Position numbers and translations under genes: made by a program. From Druceiella hillmani (lineage: Eukaryota; Arthropoda; Insecta; Lepidoptera; Hepialidae): 64,000 nt of DNA. The notes under the pieces were generated by a model. The model saw only the letters and a list, made by a program, of their open reading frames with translations. It was not told the origin of the DNA and searched no databases. The stretch spans positions 2,368,501 through 2,432,500 of the forward strand of contig JAYKKI010000139.1 in assembly GCA_039881145.1 (NCBI GenBank), in the 5' to 3' direction. Shown here piece by piece: positions 12,076-24,141 of the stretch. Position 1 is the stretch's first letter; each line of letters opens with the position of its first letter.

Positions 12076-12833
12076 ACACAAGGATGCAAGGAAAGACGTC
12101 CTTTTTTATTTTTTGTGGAAATATAATATAATACAATTTTTAATTAAATAAAATCGAGAGAACAATTATTTTGACTAAAGAGTTCATAGGTGGTGGTGAA
12201 TTCACATTTAAGAGTAATTTATTTCTTTAAAATACAGCAATGAAAAGAGTTGAAATATTTTTACCATTTAAATGGCACCTTTTATGCATTTTTGTTCAGG
12301 CATATTTATTTAACACCAAATGAAGCTAGGCTTTTCTAAAACCCATATCAAAATAACATTCGCCACACTTTAATTTATCGTAGGGCTTTATTTTCATAAG
12401 AAACTTCTGACGCTATTCAAATATCCAAAACGGTTCGTAACATTTATTCCGTCTAAAATTTATTTAGAATCCCGAATGTTTAATGTAAATAACACCTACA
12501 AAAACATAATATTGACAACAAAAATATTTTTTCAATACAGACAAAATATTCTTTCCTTCTACCTTTTCTATATAGTGTAGCTAACTTAGCTGGAAATATT
12601 GTGATAGAACATACTCGTGTCCAAAGAAGCAGAAAACATACAATTGAACTGACGTCGACTCGTTGCCTTAAGCAAATGCTACTGACAGAGAAACAGAATA
12701 TAGCTTGTGCGCTGTGATACTGAATAGGGTGTACTTCTACCACACACTTGTCTTATAAAAATATACCATTACTTTGAACACAGCAATACAATGCGAAACA
12801 AGATGTAAAGTGACAATAATTTAATTTTATTTC
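12076..12833. other. Spacer with overlapping opposed open frames
   Basis: Around 12480-12743 both strands are open for 60-87 codons. The minus frame is cysteine- and leucine-rich, and the plus frame (about 12541-12719) is mixed in composition. Neither shows a recognisable domain, and lengths of this order are expected by chance in DNA this AT-rich. It lies just past the 3' end of the LINE remnant (12834-13393, minus) and could be part of its 3' flank. Confidence 0.45.
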
Positions 12834-13393
12834 ATAGTTTCGAACCACCGGTGATGTTTAGATTCTTCTTTTTCTTGAGCCATGTTATAAAGTATAGGTC
12901 TAGGCCTTCTTTATTCTATGCTATTTCACTAGATTTTATACTTTTTCTAACCATTTCGTTTTAGCTCTTCTTTTGATATCTTAGTACCATCGAATATTTA
13001 ATCTTCTTTGTGGACGCTTTCATCCCACAATATACATCCCACATGTGCTTTGCATAACGAGTCCTGCTTTCTGACGACGTAGCTTTTTGCGATTTATGCT
13101 TCACAACACATTTTATGACATCCGTCACTCTGTTCTTCCTTATGAGCCACTCGTTTCTCTTTCGGTCTCTCAGCGTGCAACCTACTAGTTTTCTTCCGAT
13201 TGCTCTCTACGCTATTCTGAGCTTGATGAGAATTTTTTCTAAACATCCAGGGTTCAGCTCCATATATAAGCAGTGGTAAAAAACGCTGGTTATGTATGCG
13301 AGCTATTGGTTCAGTAGTAATTTTTATTTTGAAAGTGGATTAAATTTTGAAGTCGGCTGCATACGCTAGTTTTATACATCGGTCTATTTCGTT
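12834..13393 (-). pseudogene. RTE-like LINE reverse transcriptase, C-terminal remnant
   Basis: Read on the minus strand, this encodes in order NEIDRCIKLAYAADFKI, a stop, then NQRFLPLLIYGAEPW, then after a frameshift TLRDRKRNEWL and RVTDVIKCVVKH. Further down, after stops and another shift, comes MAQEKEESKHHRWFE. These match the thumb and C-terminal part of arthropod endonuclease-reverse transcriptases, where EIDRRI, a YGAETW motif, and an LRDRKRNEWI...VTDVI block precede a WAGH segment. That last segment is replaced here by unrelated residues. At least two frameshifts and several stops show it is dead. The catalytic FADD-type region and the endonuclease are absent, consistent with 5' truncation typical of LINE copies. 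Clade assignment to RTE is by eye. Confidence 0.85.
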
Positions 13394-13920
13394 CGTTTGG
13401 TTTTATTTACCTATTATAACCTTATATTAGTTAACTTATTTATTAAAATTGACGATCAACATTTTTCAGAAAATTGCTTTCACTCAATTTTTATATAAAA
13501 CAAGATATTAGCTAACCATAAATTTACTCTTTTCGGAATATATCCTGGAATTATAAATTAATTACAGCTAGATCTAAAAGGTGCACATAATTCCATAGAT
13601 CATCCCAGTCAAACTAAATGTCAAATTTAAACCTTAATAACTTAGTTAAATATTACATGAAATTTAAATTTGCCAAAATTTATTGAACTACTTAATTTAT
13701 CCTGGGTCTTTATATTTCTTTACCCTTATTTTTTTGCGTTAATACTTTTAGTTGAGATGAGAGTTTATATTTGTTTGGTTAAAAAATAACTAAAATAAAA
13801 TTGTGGGCAAATCATTTTTACTTCTGAAATCAGGGTAGTAATTTCAGAATATATCTAATTTGAAAGTATTTAGACTCATAATTAAGGTAATTATACGCGG
13901 GTAAATCCGCGGCGCCCACT
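13394..13920. other. Spacer upstream of the LINE remnant
   Basis: This could hold more of the LINE 5' portion, but no reverse transcriptase motif is legible. The last 30 bp before the microsatellite are GC-richer, without meaning that I can assign. Confidence 0.5.
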
Positions 13921-13923
13921 TAT

Positions 13924-13987
<64 letters not shown>
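13921..13987. repeat. (TA)n microsatellite
   Basis: About 65 bp of alternating TA, directly before copy B of the 1.3-kb repeat. Confidence 0.98.
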
Positions 13988-13989
<2 letters not shown>

Positions 13990-14029
13990 CTCAATTCTCA
14001 TTGCAATCATTTATATTTGGTTAGAAAAT

Positions 14030-15345
14030 CGTAAATAAAACTTTTATGTTACAAACATGAAAGAAGATTAATAACCATTAAAATAATATTTTAATGTGAT
14101 TGTAGTGTCAAACTAGCCGAGTCCCTTGTAAATAGCTAAGATAAACTTTGGCTTAAGTAATTTTGTATTAGATGACAAAATTGTATTTTAATATAACACC
14201 TAGTTTCATTGACGTCAGCCACATTCAAAACAAAGCATCGTCGCTTCGCATCGTCTAATACGCGAAATATTAGACATAAGCCGCCGCCTACTCTAAACTT
14301 AGTCGACTGGATCTTTTCGATTAAGCTGGATTTAGAAAATTCGTTTTTCTACCGTACAATTTATGCCAATGTCTGTGGTATATCATGTTATTCATGAGTA
14401 AATTAAATTTCTAGTTTGGAATTCTATCTGTTAATACCTATCGATCTCTATATAATAATAGGAATGTAAGCGGTCTTATTGATAGACTGTTATATGTATT
14501 TCAGTATGCGTATTATTTATTGGTATGTGATTTTATTTAAACACTAATAGCACGTCAAATGTCATAATGGTTAAGTTGGCCAATTAAACGTTTCCAAAAA
14601 GATTCCTTGAATATTTGTTTATAAGATTGCTTGGTTAAATTTCTTTTCCTTTATCGTGATTTTCACAGGATATAATAAGTACCTATGTTCGTATTTTGCG
14701 AATCAGAAGAAGAAAAGTTAATGCCCCTTGATGTCAGAGCCAAATGTTAGCTGCAGATAAATATGTGTAATCTAAAAATAAAATATCGTAAGGAAAATAT
14801 ATAAAAATAAGGGTTTGGTAGTTTATAGCTGGTGCAGTTTTCTATCATCAATGAGATTAGAAACTCCAAACACGTTTATTTCAAAACAATATTTTCTAAT
14901 GGTCTTGCAATAAAACTTCGATGGTTTTCATCTAATATGTTTATTACTTTTAATTAATATTCGAAACTTAATTCCCAACAGAAATGTATAGGCTGTTTTA
15001 AGATACATAGAAAATTTGATTTGTTATAATAAATTTTCATGGACATTTTTGGGAGAAAAAATAAACTTTTTAATGTGTAATGTTCCTTCAAAGAGCAATA
15101 TCTTTAGAATTTACTTGGTATTTTTGTAGCTACTGGCAGACTAACGATGAAGAAAGTGTTTTTTTTATCTAGATCAAAACATGCTTTATTTTTGTTGCAA
15201 GCTCTGAAGCACTGCCAGTCAAAGACATGTTTTTATGTAAAATTTACCACTATTATTTTTATCTTTATCATTTCACAAAGTAATTTTAAATATGTTTTAA
15301 TATAGGCATAACAAAACTCCATATTTGGATAATAAATTAATGTAT
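14030..15345 (+). repeat. Dispersed 1.3-kb repeat, copy B
   Basis: Collinear partner of 6825-8135. Shared anchors include AGTGTCAA near 14104 (copy A 6881), the GTTTCATTGACGTCAGCCAC block (14202), and AATCAGAAG (14701; copy A 7508). Copy B has more stops than copy A in every frame I checked. A 62-codon frame at 14209-14397 is not conserved in copy A, which argues against plus-strand coding. Similarity fades near 15345. Confidence 0.75.
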
Positions 15346-16276
15346 TAGCTATTAGAATAAAAAAAGCACAAATTACTTTCGGGTTCAACCGTTAAGACCT
15401 CATTTCCAAAAAGCCGGAATTCATGGCCAATAACTCAGAGATTATATTAAATTTTTAATTGAGTTTGATACATATTCATCGAAATTTTAAATCACGTCTT
15501 TAATTTTTTATTAGAATAACCGCAATAATAAAAAGTGACGACTTTAGGACAATTAATTGATAAATCTATCTTTATTAATTATTTCGTCTGCTGAATTTAC
15601 TTGATAATGTTGGTATGTGTTGTTTATTTATCGTGAATAATTAAATAAATAATTTTACTTATTTATCCCTAAATTGGTACATATTCAAAATATCTTCATG
15701 TTGTTATTCCAATTATAAATCTTGTTTACAAAACATAAATATAACCGAATTCCTTGTCATATCAGACCCTTATATTTTTATTGGGATCTAGGAGCCCAAT
15801 TATTTTTTACACGTATCTCTCAACAACACAACAAATATTAGTAGTGTATTTCATAACAATACTTCTTCGTTTCTTAATCACAGATATGTGATTTTACTTA
15901 TAATTCTCTTGCTCTTATTTTAAAATAAGGGACAACTTCATGACTTGGGAAAAAATTAAATATTCTTGTCAGCTAGCACATAAACTAGTACCTTTTTACT
16001 TCAGAAGGAGACAGATGTACACGTGAAGCCATTAATTTTCGGTCACATATATTGTCTAGTATATTTTCTTACAGAAATATTTTAAATATTTTAGTACATT
16101 GTTTTCTCCGAATCTTTCACTCTGCGTCTATCATATTTTACACTTACTAATATTCATGTCATAAAAAATTGAAGACCTATATAATCTTAAGGTTTAACTT
16201 ATCTCCTACTCTGCAATACAAAAAAAATCTGCAATTTTCTGTCCGTTCATATATTGGCGACATGTGATATATAATT
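15346..16276. other. AT-rich spacer, no gene seen
   Basis: No gene, tandem repeat or transposase motif was recognised. Confidence 0.6.
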
Positions 16277-16415
16277 ATAACTCTTATTCACAGTTAAATG
16301 AAACTACGTGATGTAGTATTATTTCTACTTTATTTAAGTTCTTTACCACTCCCTAGGTTTCGTTGTGTTACAACATCATTCTTGGTGGGCTATTAATAAA
16401 AAATATCTATTAGGA
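16277..16415 (-). repeat. Short dispersed repeat, copy 1 (minus orientation)
   Basis: Its reverse complement aligns with 39815-39952. The best part, about 90 bp, is close to 88% identical by eye and includes AAATAATACTACATCACGTA in both copies and the GATGTTGTAA(C/T)ACAACGA start. It lies immediately downstream of the DUF4817 transposase remnant in the same orientation, so it could be that element's 3' end or an unrelated insertion. Copy 2 is open in one frame here; this copy has stops. Confidence 0.85.
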
Positions 16416-16442
16416 ACTTCCAACAGCATTTATATATTACAC

Positions 16443-17036
16443 AAACAATTGCAAAGATGCACCACACCGTCAAAGGCTCACACACAGGACCACAACAAGG
16501 ACTAAGTGACGTATCCAGAACCGAAGAAGCATTCGTTAAATTAAACAAATGACAAATCGTTTAATTGCAATCTATTTAACCTTCTATCGCTGATAGTACC
16601 AAAAAATGTATAAAAATGTAAAGTCATCATTTTGAACATTTTCTAATGGCTAAACAACACTGCTGAATAATAAAGGTAAGTGATGTTTCCATCAATCCAA
16701 AAAGCGAACTACAGTAGTCAGCGCGCTTTTCCTAATCATCCGAGTTTGGGCTTTGAATTTTACATATATTTTAATGATAACCTTTATTTGCTCTTGAAAT
16801 TTTACGAGATATTGAATAAGATATTCTAGACAGGCCACTAGTTTCACGTGTACCTGAATTGGGATTTTCTAGTAAAAATTCTATTCCACGCTCCTCAACT
16901 CAATAGTACATCTAGTGTTGTCCGCCAATATCTGCGGTATTACTTTGAATGTTTCCAGTATTCTTAGAAGGCGCCGGTAATGTTGATGAGTTGCGATGTA
17001 TTCCACCGGTGTTATTTTTGGAGAAATACAAGATCT
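16443..17036 (-). pseudogene. DUF4817 / Tc1-mariner-like transposase remnant
   Basis: On the minus strand one frame from about 16899 to 16688 reads VEERGIEFLLENPNSGTRET, then SGLSRISYSISRKISRANK and GYH, a stop, NICKIQSPNSDD, a stop, and EKRADYCSSL. This follows the order seen in arthropod DUF4817-containing transposases: a (V)EENP.TSTR helix-turn-helix, then YHxxxVQxLxPxD, then a RxxFC motif. Upstream in another frame (about 17036-16925) HRNSSTLPAPSKNTGNIQSN and TADIGGQH match the basic linker region before it. A scrap further down (16482-16443, EPLTVWCIF) resembles the later VWCGI strand of the DDE domain. It has frameshifts and at least two in-frame stops, and the catalytic acidic residues are not identifiable. 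Family assignment is by motif order, not by search. Confidence 0.75.
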
Positions 17037-18119
17037 GCTAAATTAAAAAATAATTTAATGTAATCTCATAACATGAAAGAATTATAAAATGAAATAGCCA
17101 TCAGTCGCTGCATTATTTCAGTTAAAAATAAAATAGCAGGCACATAAAAATAAGGACAATAGAAATAATTAATTTAATTAATTACATCAAAGTGCGCTTT
17201 TCTTCTTTCATTTTTATTCATTTGGTTAATACTTCTAATAATAAAGAACTTGTTATTCTCCATATAGTTAAAATGACTAAATTAAAAATTAATTACTTGA
17301 AGCCGCTGCGGACGAATAAGATATAAATATAAATGTTTCCACACAAATATATTCAAACATCAAGAAAAAAAGCTGTAAAAGTTAATAAAATAAATGACTT
17401 AAATATTATTTACCAAATATAACAAATCTCAAATCATATGGTGTACCAAATTATACGGGGAGATGTGTGTAAACGAAAAATTTAAGGATAACTGTACAAA
17501 TCCGTCTAATATATATAACGATATTTATATATTAACACAATAAAACAAATTAATTAATTATAATGTTACTTAAATTCAACTGAGCAACTTTAAGGTTACT
17601 TAATTGGACCACGCGGATAAACCTGTCCATATATTGGGAATATGAAATATTTTTTTATCTTGGAAGGGTTAAACATAAATGTTAAACACAAGAATGCGTT
17701 TAATGCCATTGCTTACTTTCTGTTTTGGCTGGCGTTTTGTCTGGCGTCTTTCCTTAGTACGTCGATTGCTAATTGCAACGTGATTTATATTTTTTTTAAA
17801 TCAGGCGTAACCTATATAATGGTGTATAATAAATTTTATCTTACAATGAATGTTTTATATTATTGATGAATTTAATTATAGTAAATAAATTTAAACAGTC
17901 AGTTAACTTTTGTTGCTACAGTGGCGGTTTCAATTATCCCAACAGGTTAAAATGTAGGGGAATTTTTTTATGATATGTTTTAATGTTCAAAGAACTTTTA
18001 AAATAGGATACGAGAAGTAATAAAGTAAGTTTTTAGTATATCGGATATGAAATAAACTAAGAAGTTTGTAATTTATTTATTGTTTTCCAAAATTGTCTAC
18101 ATGATATTATATGAATAGC
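17037..18119. other. AT-rich spacer
   Basis: No supported gene. A 74-codon plus frame at 17642-17866 is hydrophobic and motif-free. Its opposite strand has a short lysine/arginine-rich open stretch. Both are of chance length. Confidence 0.5.
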
Positions 18120-18660
18120 TTCATTCGATAAAACCAATGAAAGAAACATTTAGCTCTGTCTTGCTTTACATCTTCTTCATGATATTTTCGAAGATTTCCG
18201 TTTCTTCGACGACCGGGGATCGTATTCCTCGGAATTCATCTTTTATTCTTGGGAATAAATAGAAATCGCACGAAGCAATGCTGGGATTTCGTGGTCGATG
18301 ACTAATAATTTCTACATTTGACGTAGTTAAATATTGCTTCGTTCTTCTTGCTACTGAAATATACAGAGGCGTTGTCATAAGCTAGATACTAACATCCACT
18401 TCGTTGCGTTGCGAGAGCGTTACTTTTGAACATTTTCCAAAACAACAAGCACACAGTCCCTGGTGTGCCAGTTTATGCCAATTGTTCTTACAATAATCAC
18501 CGTATAATAATCCATCCGTCTGAAGAACGACGTGACCATTTTCAGCACTTTATTCTTTTTTCAATTTTGATCACATTGAACGAACCATTTGAGTAATCTC
18601 CCCCCAATTTTTCCAAGATATTCAACACTACGCTTATCAATGCTGTCGAATCTGCAGATA
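18120..18660 (-). pseudogene. Mariner transposase remnant
   Basis: The minus strand shows mariner landmarks in order: KMVTSFF (about 18555, matching the VMxTVFW strand); YDNASVYFSS (about 18380-18350, matching the second catalytic HDNA motif with H changed to Y and D kept); and, after a one-base frameshift, RRTKQYLTTSNVEIISH and RPRNPSIASCDFYLFPRIKD. The last matches the PYSPDLAPCDFFLFP block that carries the third aspartate (here SCDF). The spacing between the two aspartates fits the DD34D mariner arrangement. A trailing EIFENIMKKM resembles the C-terminal region. The N-terminal helix-turn-helix and the first aspartate (WDETW region) were not found. Frameshifts and stops show it is inactive. 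No terminal inverted repeats were located. Confidence 0.85.
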
Positions 18661-18800
18661 GGTTACTCTTATGTCAATTTTGTTTGTGATTTGTACTTCA
18701 TTTAATATTTTTGTAAAATTAATTAATGTCAGCCATTATCATGGTTATAATAGACAATAGTTAATCTAAGGTTATAAAATATTTCATAGAACAGTTATTA

Positions 18801-18809
18801 TATTTATAT

Positions 18810-18843
<34 letters not shown>

Positions 18844-18865
18844 ATAAATATGTATATATATATAA

Positions 18866-18939
<74 letters not shown>

Positions 18940-18951
18940 GTATATATATAT
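18801..18951. repeat. (TA)n microsatellite, interrupted
   Basis: About 150 bp of alternating TA with scattered C, G and A interruptions. It is among the longest such arrays in the window. Confidence 0.98.
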
Positions 18952-21900
18952 TGGTTTTGTTAAATAAGATATATATATTGTCGTGTACTAAATCGTATAA
19001 TACTGTTAAGCATAGATAGCCCTAGCTATTCGTGACAAATGAGATTTAATTAATATGTTTTAAATGATACTTTTAAATTTTCTGTTTGGCCTTTCATTGC
19101 TTCAACCTATAAATTTCTAATGTTATATCAAATAAAATCTTTGCAATACTTTTAAAGACAATTCTTTTTCTATATTTGATGCACTGCTTAATTAAGTTTT
19201 ATTATAAAATATTATTTTAATTTTGCAAAACAGTCTTTAATATCAGTCCTTAAGTTTGGTTCCAAGCTTTTCAGTAACGTAAAAGTACACAGAATCTATT
19301 TCAATGTCCTCTCGCGTTGCTCAAATATAACAAGGAAGTTTAAATTCGCATGTTCCATCCCCAGTTGATAGTTTAATGGTCATTATAAACAATTAAATTT
19401 CAATATCAATATATTTGGTTAAATATCAAATTAAACAGAGAAGTAAACTAAGAAATTTTAAATATTTTAAAAAAGCAATATTTAACTCTATTTCATTCCA
19501 ATTATCTAAATACTTTTTAAAAGGATTCCAATTATGTGAAAACATAAATTCCCAATATAAAATAACGTGGATTTAATTAATTCACAGAAGTTTTAGTCAA
19601 TTTGCAAGAACACATTTAATTTACGTAGTAAGCATACATCTAAAATCTCAGATCAGATACTTTAAGAATATATTTTAATGTCAAATAATTAAGCAATTTT
19701 TGAATTTAAGTGAAATAAATGAAGTCGTAAATGTTTTATCTGTTTGTAATTCCTTCATCTCTTCTCAGAAATAGTGTACCAATTAATATTTTACGAGTGT
19801 AGTAATGTGGCATTCGAAATGTAATCGAGTCACCGTGAAATCAAATACTATTTAGACAACAAATTTGCAATGAAATGATCATAAATTTTAGCTTGATATT
19901 AAAATAAGCAACTGAAGTATATTCAGCATCGTAGCACAATTTTTACCGTTATTCTGGCACGATCTAAAACTATACATCTTACAAAGCAATATTATAAATG
20001 CTCTAAGGATCTTCAAACTCGGTGCTGAGCCATGTCGAAGGCACACGGAAAGAGACACCTTGTGATAGAATTAAAGACACTACGATAGGCAAGATGAGTA
20101 ATGCAACTCGATAAAATAAAAAAAGAATACATTCCAATATCAATCCAATATATGTGCCTATATTATTAAAATAGCTTCTGATACCAATGAACTCGCAGAA
20201 TGACGTTTCAGATTGTGCAGTTAATAACAAGGACAGGAGAAGATCATAAAGTACGTAGAGCACTTTCACTACTAGTTATTCAATTGAAGGGTTTACTCCC
20301 AGCCTACATGGAAATTCACCATGTCTAAAGACTTAGAGACAGCCATTTAGCAAACCGTTTTCATATTTTTTACTACGTTTATGAAAAGTACTTTTTTAAA
20401 ATCTAGAGAGATAGGCTAGACCCAGAAGTTGCATAGTGGTCCGCCTGTGCGGGCAAAATGAGAATAAAGAACAAAAAATCCTTTAAGTAAATGGAATAGG
20501 GTAAAGAAAAAAGAAGACGTATTTTGCTACTCGTCACTGTAAAAGTTGTAAAATAATAGGAAGACCGCGGAAAGCGAAGTTCATTTGGTTTTATGAATAA
20601 TTGAATGAAGTAATGTGAGAATTTTTCCAGTATATAAGCAAACTATATACTATCTGCTTTTAAGGTGACCCAGTTACTAACCGGTTATAGTACATACGTA
20701 ATTAAATAATCTCCTTCATCCCTCGTTTCTCCTATTATATCATGATATACACTCCCTTATATTATATTAATGAATATATATTAAAATGCTTTTCGTAATA
20801 ACCTAGTCAGGTAATTAGTGAAGTACATAATAATGGTAGAGAACATGCCAAAATTGATTTGAGGTTGTTAACCTCGGTATACGGTCTACGAAACGACTGT
20901 GTTGATATATTCTATTACGCAGACATAGATACACCAAATCAATTAGCACACTGCAATATCGGCTTCAATCTGATGTTATATTGGGCACGACAGATTAAGA
21001 TAACGAAGTGGATACGATACTTATAGTCAATACTTAACGGTGAGCCATTTTGGTACGTAATCGGAATATTGTAACATCATATTCAATGCCCTCAGCCACA
21101 AGGTGAACTTAATTAAATGTGTAATAGGAGGGTATATATTGCCACAATATGGTGCTCTCTTATCACGCTTGTTTTCGTGTTTCATATAATTAAAATATTC
21201 ATTCTGTGTTTTTTAAAATGCTAAAATTTATTAAACGCTGATACTGAATGTAAAATAAAAATATTTATTAAAAATATGTTTAAAAATAATAATTTTACAA
21301 GGGATTAAATTATTGTAGAAACTTTTTTAACTGTGGACAATGTTTACGTTTTGTGACTGAATGCTGAAGAGAATAATAATTAATTAATTTTTTTCATTTA
21401 ATTTTACCCGGAATTTATATTTTTACGGAATTTAGAATGAATTTATGCACACCACCCACACTGCACGCAAAACCTATTTCATCAATTTAAAATTTTGTAA
21501 TTTAAATATTACATACATATTCTCGTTTTATTTTTGACTTTAACTTTCAGCCAACAACACGTTTCTTGAAAAATAATTTTATAAATAACCATTTTCTTAT
21601 ATATCCATGAAATATGTTCACGACTATTATACTGGAAAAGTATTAAAATTGTAAAGAAATAGAAAACCAAAAAATACTTTTCATCTAAATGAATATTTCT
21701 TCTTTTAGTTGACCGTTTTCATATTTTTACCAGGTTTATGATTTCAATAGTTTCTGTTTTATTTCAATTATGTGCCTTAATGGCAGAAGAACTAATAAAA
21801 AGTTACTCCAAAGATAATGGTAAACCATTCCAGAAGTTATATTCAGACGGAAATTACGTTATTGGAAACATAAATATATATTCCTTTCTCATTATTTTTA

Positions 21901-22185
21901 GTCGGTTTTAACATATTTATTGTGTGAAAAAAAAAAAACGATTTATTCGTTGGTTTATTTTTTTCAGAGTTTAATTTAAAGTTATACCGATTAGTAATTA
22001 AAACGAAAATGGTTCTATTTCATATTATGGTTGGTTCTCTTGTTTACAGTTATTATCTCTCTATTGAAGTCACAAGGTGATCCTAATTTTAAATTATTAT
22101 TCTTTAATACTAAATATAAAATTATGAAAAAGAAATAGAATTCCCGGATTCTGACTAAAATATTACAAGAAAACTACAGAGATTA
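18952..22185. other. AT-rich spacer with unassigned open frames
   Basis: No gene was identified. Two frames stand out slightly. One is minus 20003-20269 (88 codons, hydrophobic, starting at GTG rather than ATG). The other is plus 20802-21026 (74 stop-free codons, no ATG at its start, GC-richer than its surroundings). I expect tens of frames of 74 or more codons by chance in this window, so neither is called. Confidence 0.5.
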
Positions 22186-22584
22186 TTTTGAAGCAATTTT
22201 TGAAGCTTGTGAGATATATATTAGGCAATAATTGATATGACGAAAAATAATATTAATATTTATGACAAAAAAAAATAAGTCCTTATATGTCAAAACTTTT
22301 ATATGCATCCAAGTATGCACGGGAATCCTGTGTTGCTGCGGAAATCTTATGGTTAAATGTGGAAATCTGTCGTAGTCTGATGATATACCTTGGCTATGAT
22401 TCCAAAAGCGCAGATTTTCTTCTCGTGAGAGTAGTGATGACGAGGCCAGAAATATTGGTTTATACGAAGACGTTTCACCTCTTTGATCGATTTGCTTTTC
22501 AATAGGTAGTAAATATATGGACCAGTAAGAGAAGCAAGTATTAATATATAATATTATTACTTTTATCTTGTATGTACTGTTTTA
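22186..22584 (-). other. 132-codon stop-free frame, unknown
   Basis: On the minus strand no stop occurs from 22581 down to 22186, flanked by TAA on both sides. The only ATG (22308) leaves a short product, so this could be coding only as an internal or terminal exon. The middle (about 22310-22500) is GC-richer and mixed in composition, including SREENLRFWNHSQGISSDYD and RFPHLTIRFPQQHRIPVH. The plus strand is also open for 72 codons (22287-22505). At 70% A+T about 0.2 such frames are expected by chance, so it is suggestive only. No domain was recognised. Confidence 0.2.
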
Positions 22585-23992
22585 CCTTTTGTGGAAAACT
22601 TTGTATTACGAAACCCAATTAACTAAAAGATTCAATAAAAACGAATTCATATTTACGCCCAATTGGAACAATTTTAATAGCCAAATAAAACACTATTGAC
22701 TAGTTTTTCATATTAAACTTTTACACTTAGTTGAAGTATTATATTAATAAAGAGGTTATCTTAAAAAATAATCATTAACATTTAAATAAGTGTATACTTG
22801 GATATAAAAATTATGCGAAAACTTTAATCATGGAGAACGTCATGAATGCAGTTAGGGGAGATCTGAATAACCTTAACAAATTTGGTATTAAATTTCCACT
22901 CACACATAAGAAATGTTTAACATTGAGAAAACTTCATTTTTAATAAATACCTATATTATTTAAAGTTTCATAAGCGTCATGCATTTTACGCCTTGTATGT
23001 AAATGTTTTTAGTAAAATAGTTTAGAAAAAAATCAAGTTCCTATCACAATTATTCATATTACCAGGAAACAGTTTTTCCTCTATGGGCTTGGTGAAAAAA
23101 AATAAAAAACGTATAATTTAGAGACCATCGAAAATCTATGAACATACATAGCTACGTATAGACCTTAAGATTCTCCACCTCTTTGCACTCTTGCAATACA
23201 AGGGTGTCGTTGACATTTTCGCACTTATAAACATTTATTAGGACATAGGTTTACCATTATATTAATTACAAATATTTATTTTTTAAAGTAAATATATTAC
23301 TATAGGCGTAAAATCACATTTCAAAATTTGTGACATTTAGAACCATCGCTAGAGTTTTTTATGGTTTTTTCGTAAATCTCCCAAGGTACTACTTAAAGTT
23401 TGGAATGAAATATTGTGCTCATCCTTATTTTTAGGCCTTTGAAACGATATTCGATATTACATACAGAATTAAGCAATTCCATTCGAGGACCTAGATTTTC
23501 TAACCCCAGATTTTTCATATAAATATTTTTGAATGGTAATGGTTCTAAGGTATGGTTCTAAGGTATGTACTAAACCAGAGTTTCATTGTCATTTTCTAGG
23601 TTAAGTTTATGTTGTAGTTAATTATTCATTTGCTAATTGATTGGAATTTTTTTTCCGCTTTTATAAATTTGTCACTTTAATAGATAGGACCACCTAATGA
23701 ATTCAACCTTCTTCTTGTTTACTGTTATTAGGTACCGTTTAATAGTTTTATATTAGCAATATTTTCAACGGGTTAGTTGTTTATTGCGTGTTTATTTATT
23801 TACCCAGCCAACTACTGAACTGTTAGGCACCGTCTTGTAGAATAAAAATGCTTATGACAAACAATTTGTTATAATAAATCACAAACATGCTATGAAACAT
23901 GATTTTGATGCGGTTGTAATGGTTTAGATTGTGATCTTAAAAATGCATCAATCATTCGAATTTCGAAATGGATTCTGACAGATATTCTGTAA

Positions 23993-23996
<4 letters not shown>
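22585..23996. other. AT-rich spacer, no gene seen
   Basis: Only a 14-bp local duplication (GGTTCTAAGGTATG twice at about 23548-23575) was noted. Confidence 0.6.
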
Positions 23997-24052
<56 letters not shown>

Positions 24053-24060
24053 TCTATATA

Positions 24061-24138
<78 letters not shown>

Positions 24139-24141
24139 AAT
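23997..24141. repeat. (TA)n microsatellite, interrupted
   Basis: About 145 bp of alternating TA with C and G interruptions. A translated IYIYIY frame over it is an artefact. Confidence 0.98.

Noticed and set aside
20003..20269. 88-codon hydrophobic minus-strand frame with a signal-peptide-like start
   Set aside because: It begins at GTG with no ATG, has no polyadenylation or splice context that I can support, and its length is within chance expectation here.
20802..21026. 74-codon stop-free plus frame in a GC-richer patch
   Set aside because: Tens of frames this long are expected by chance in the window, and no motif is recognised.
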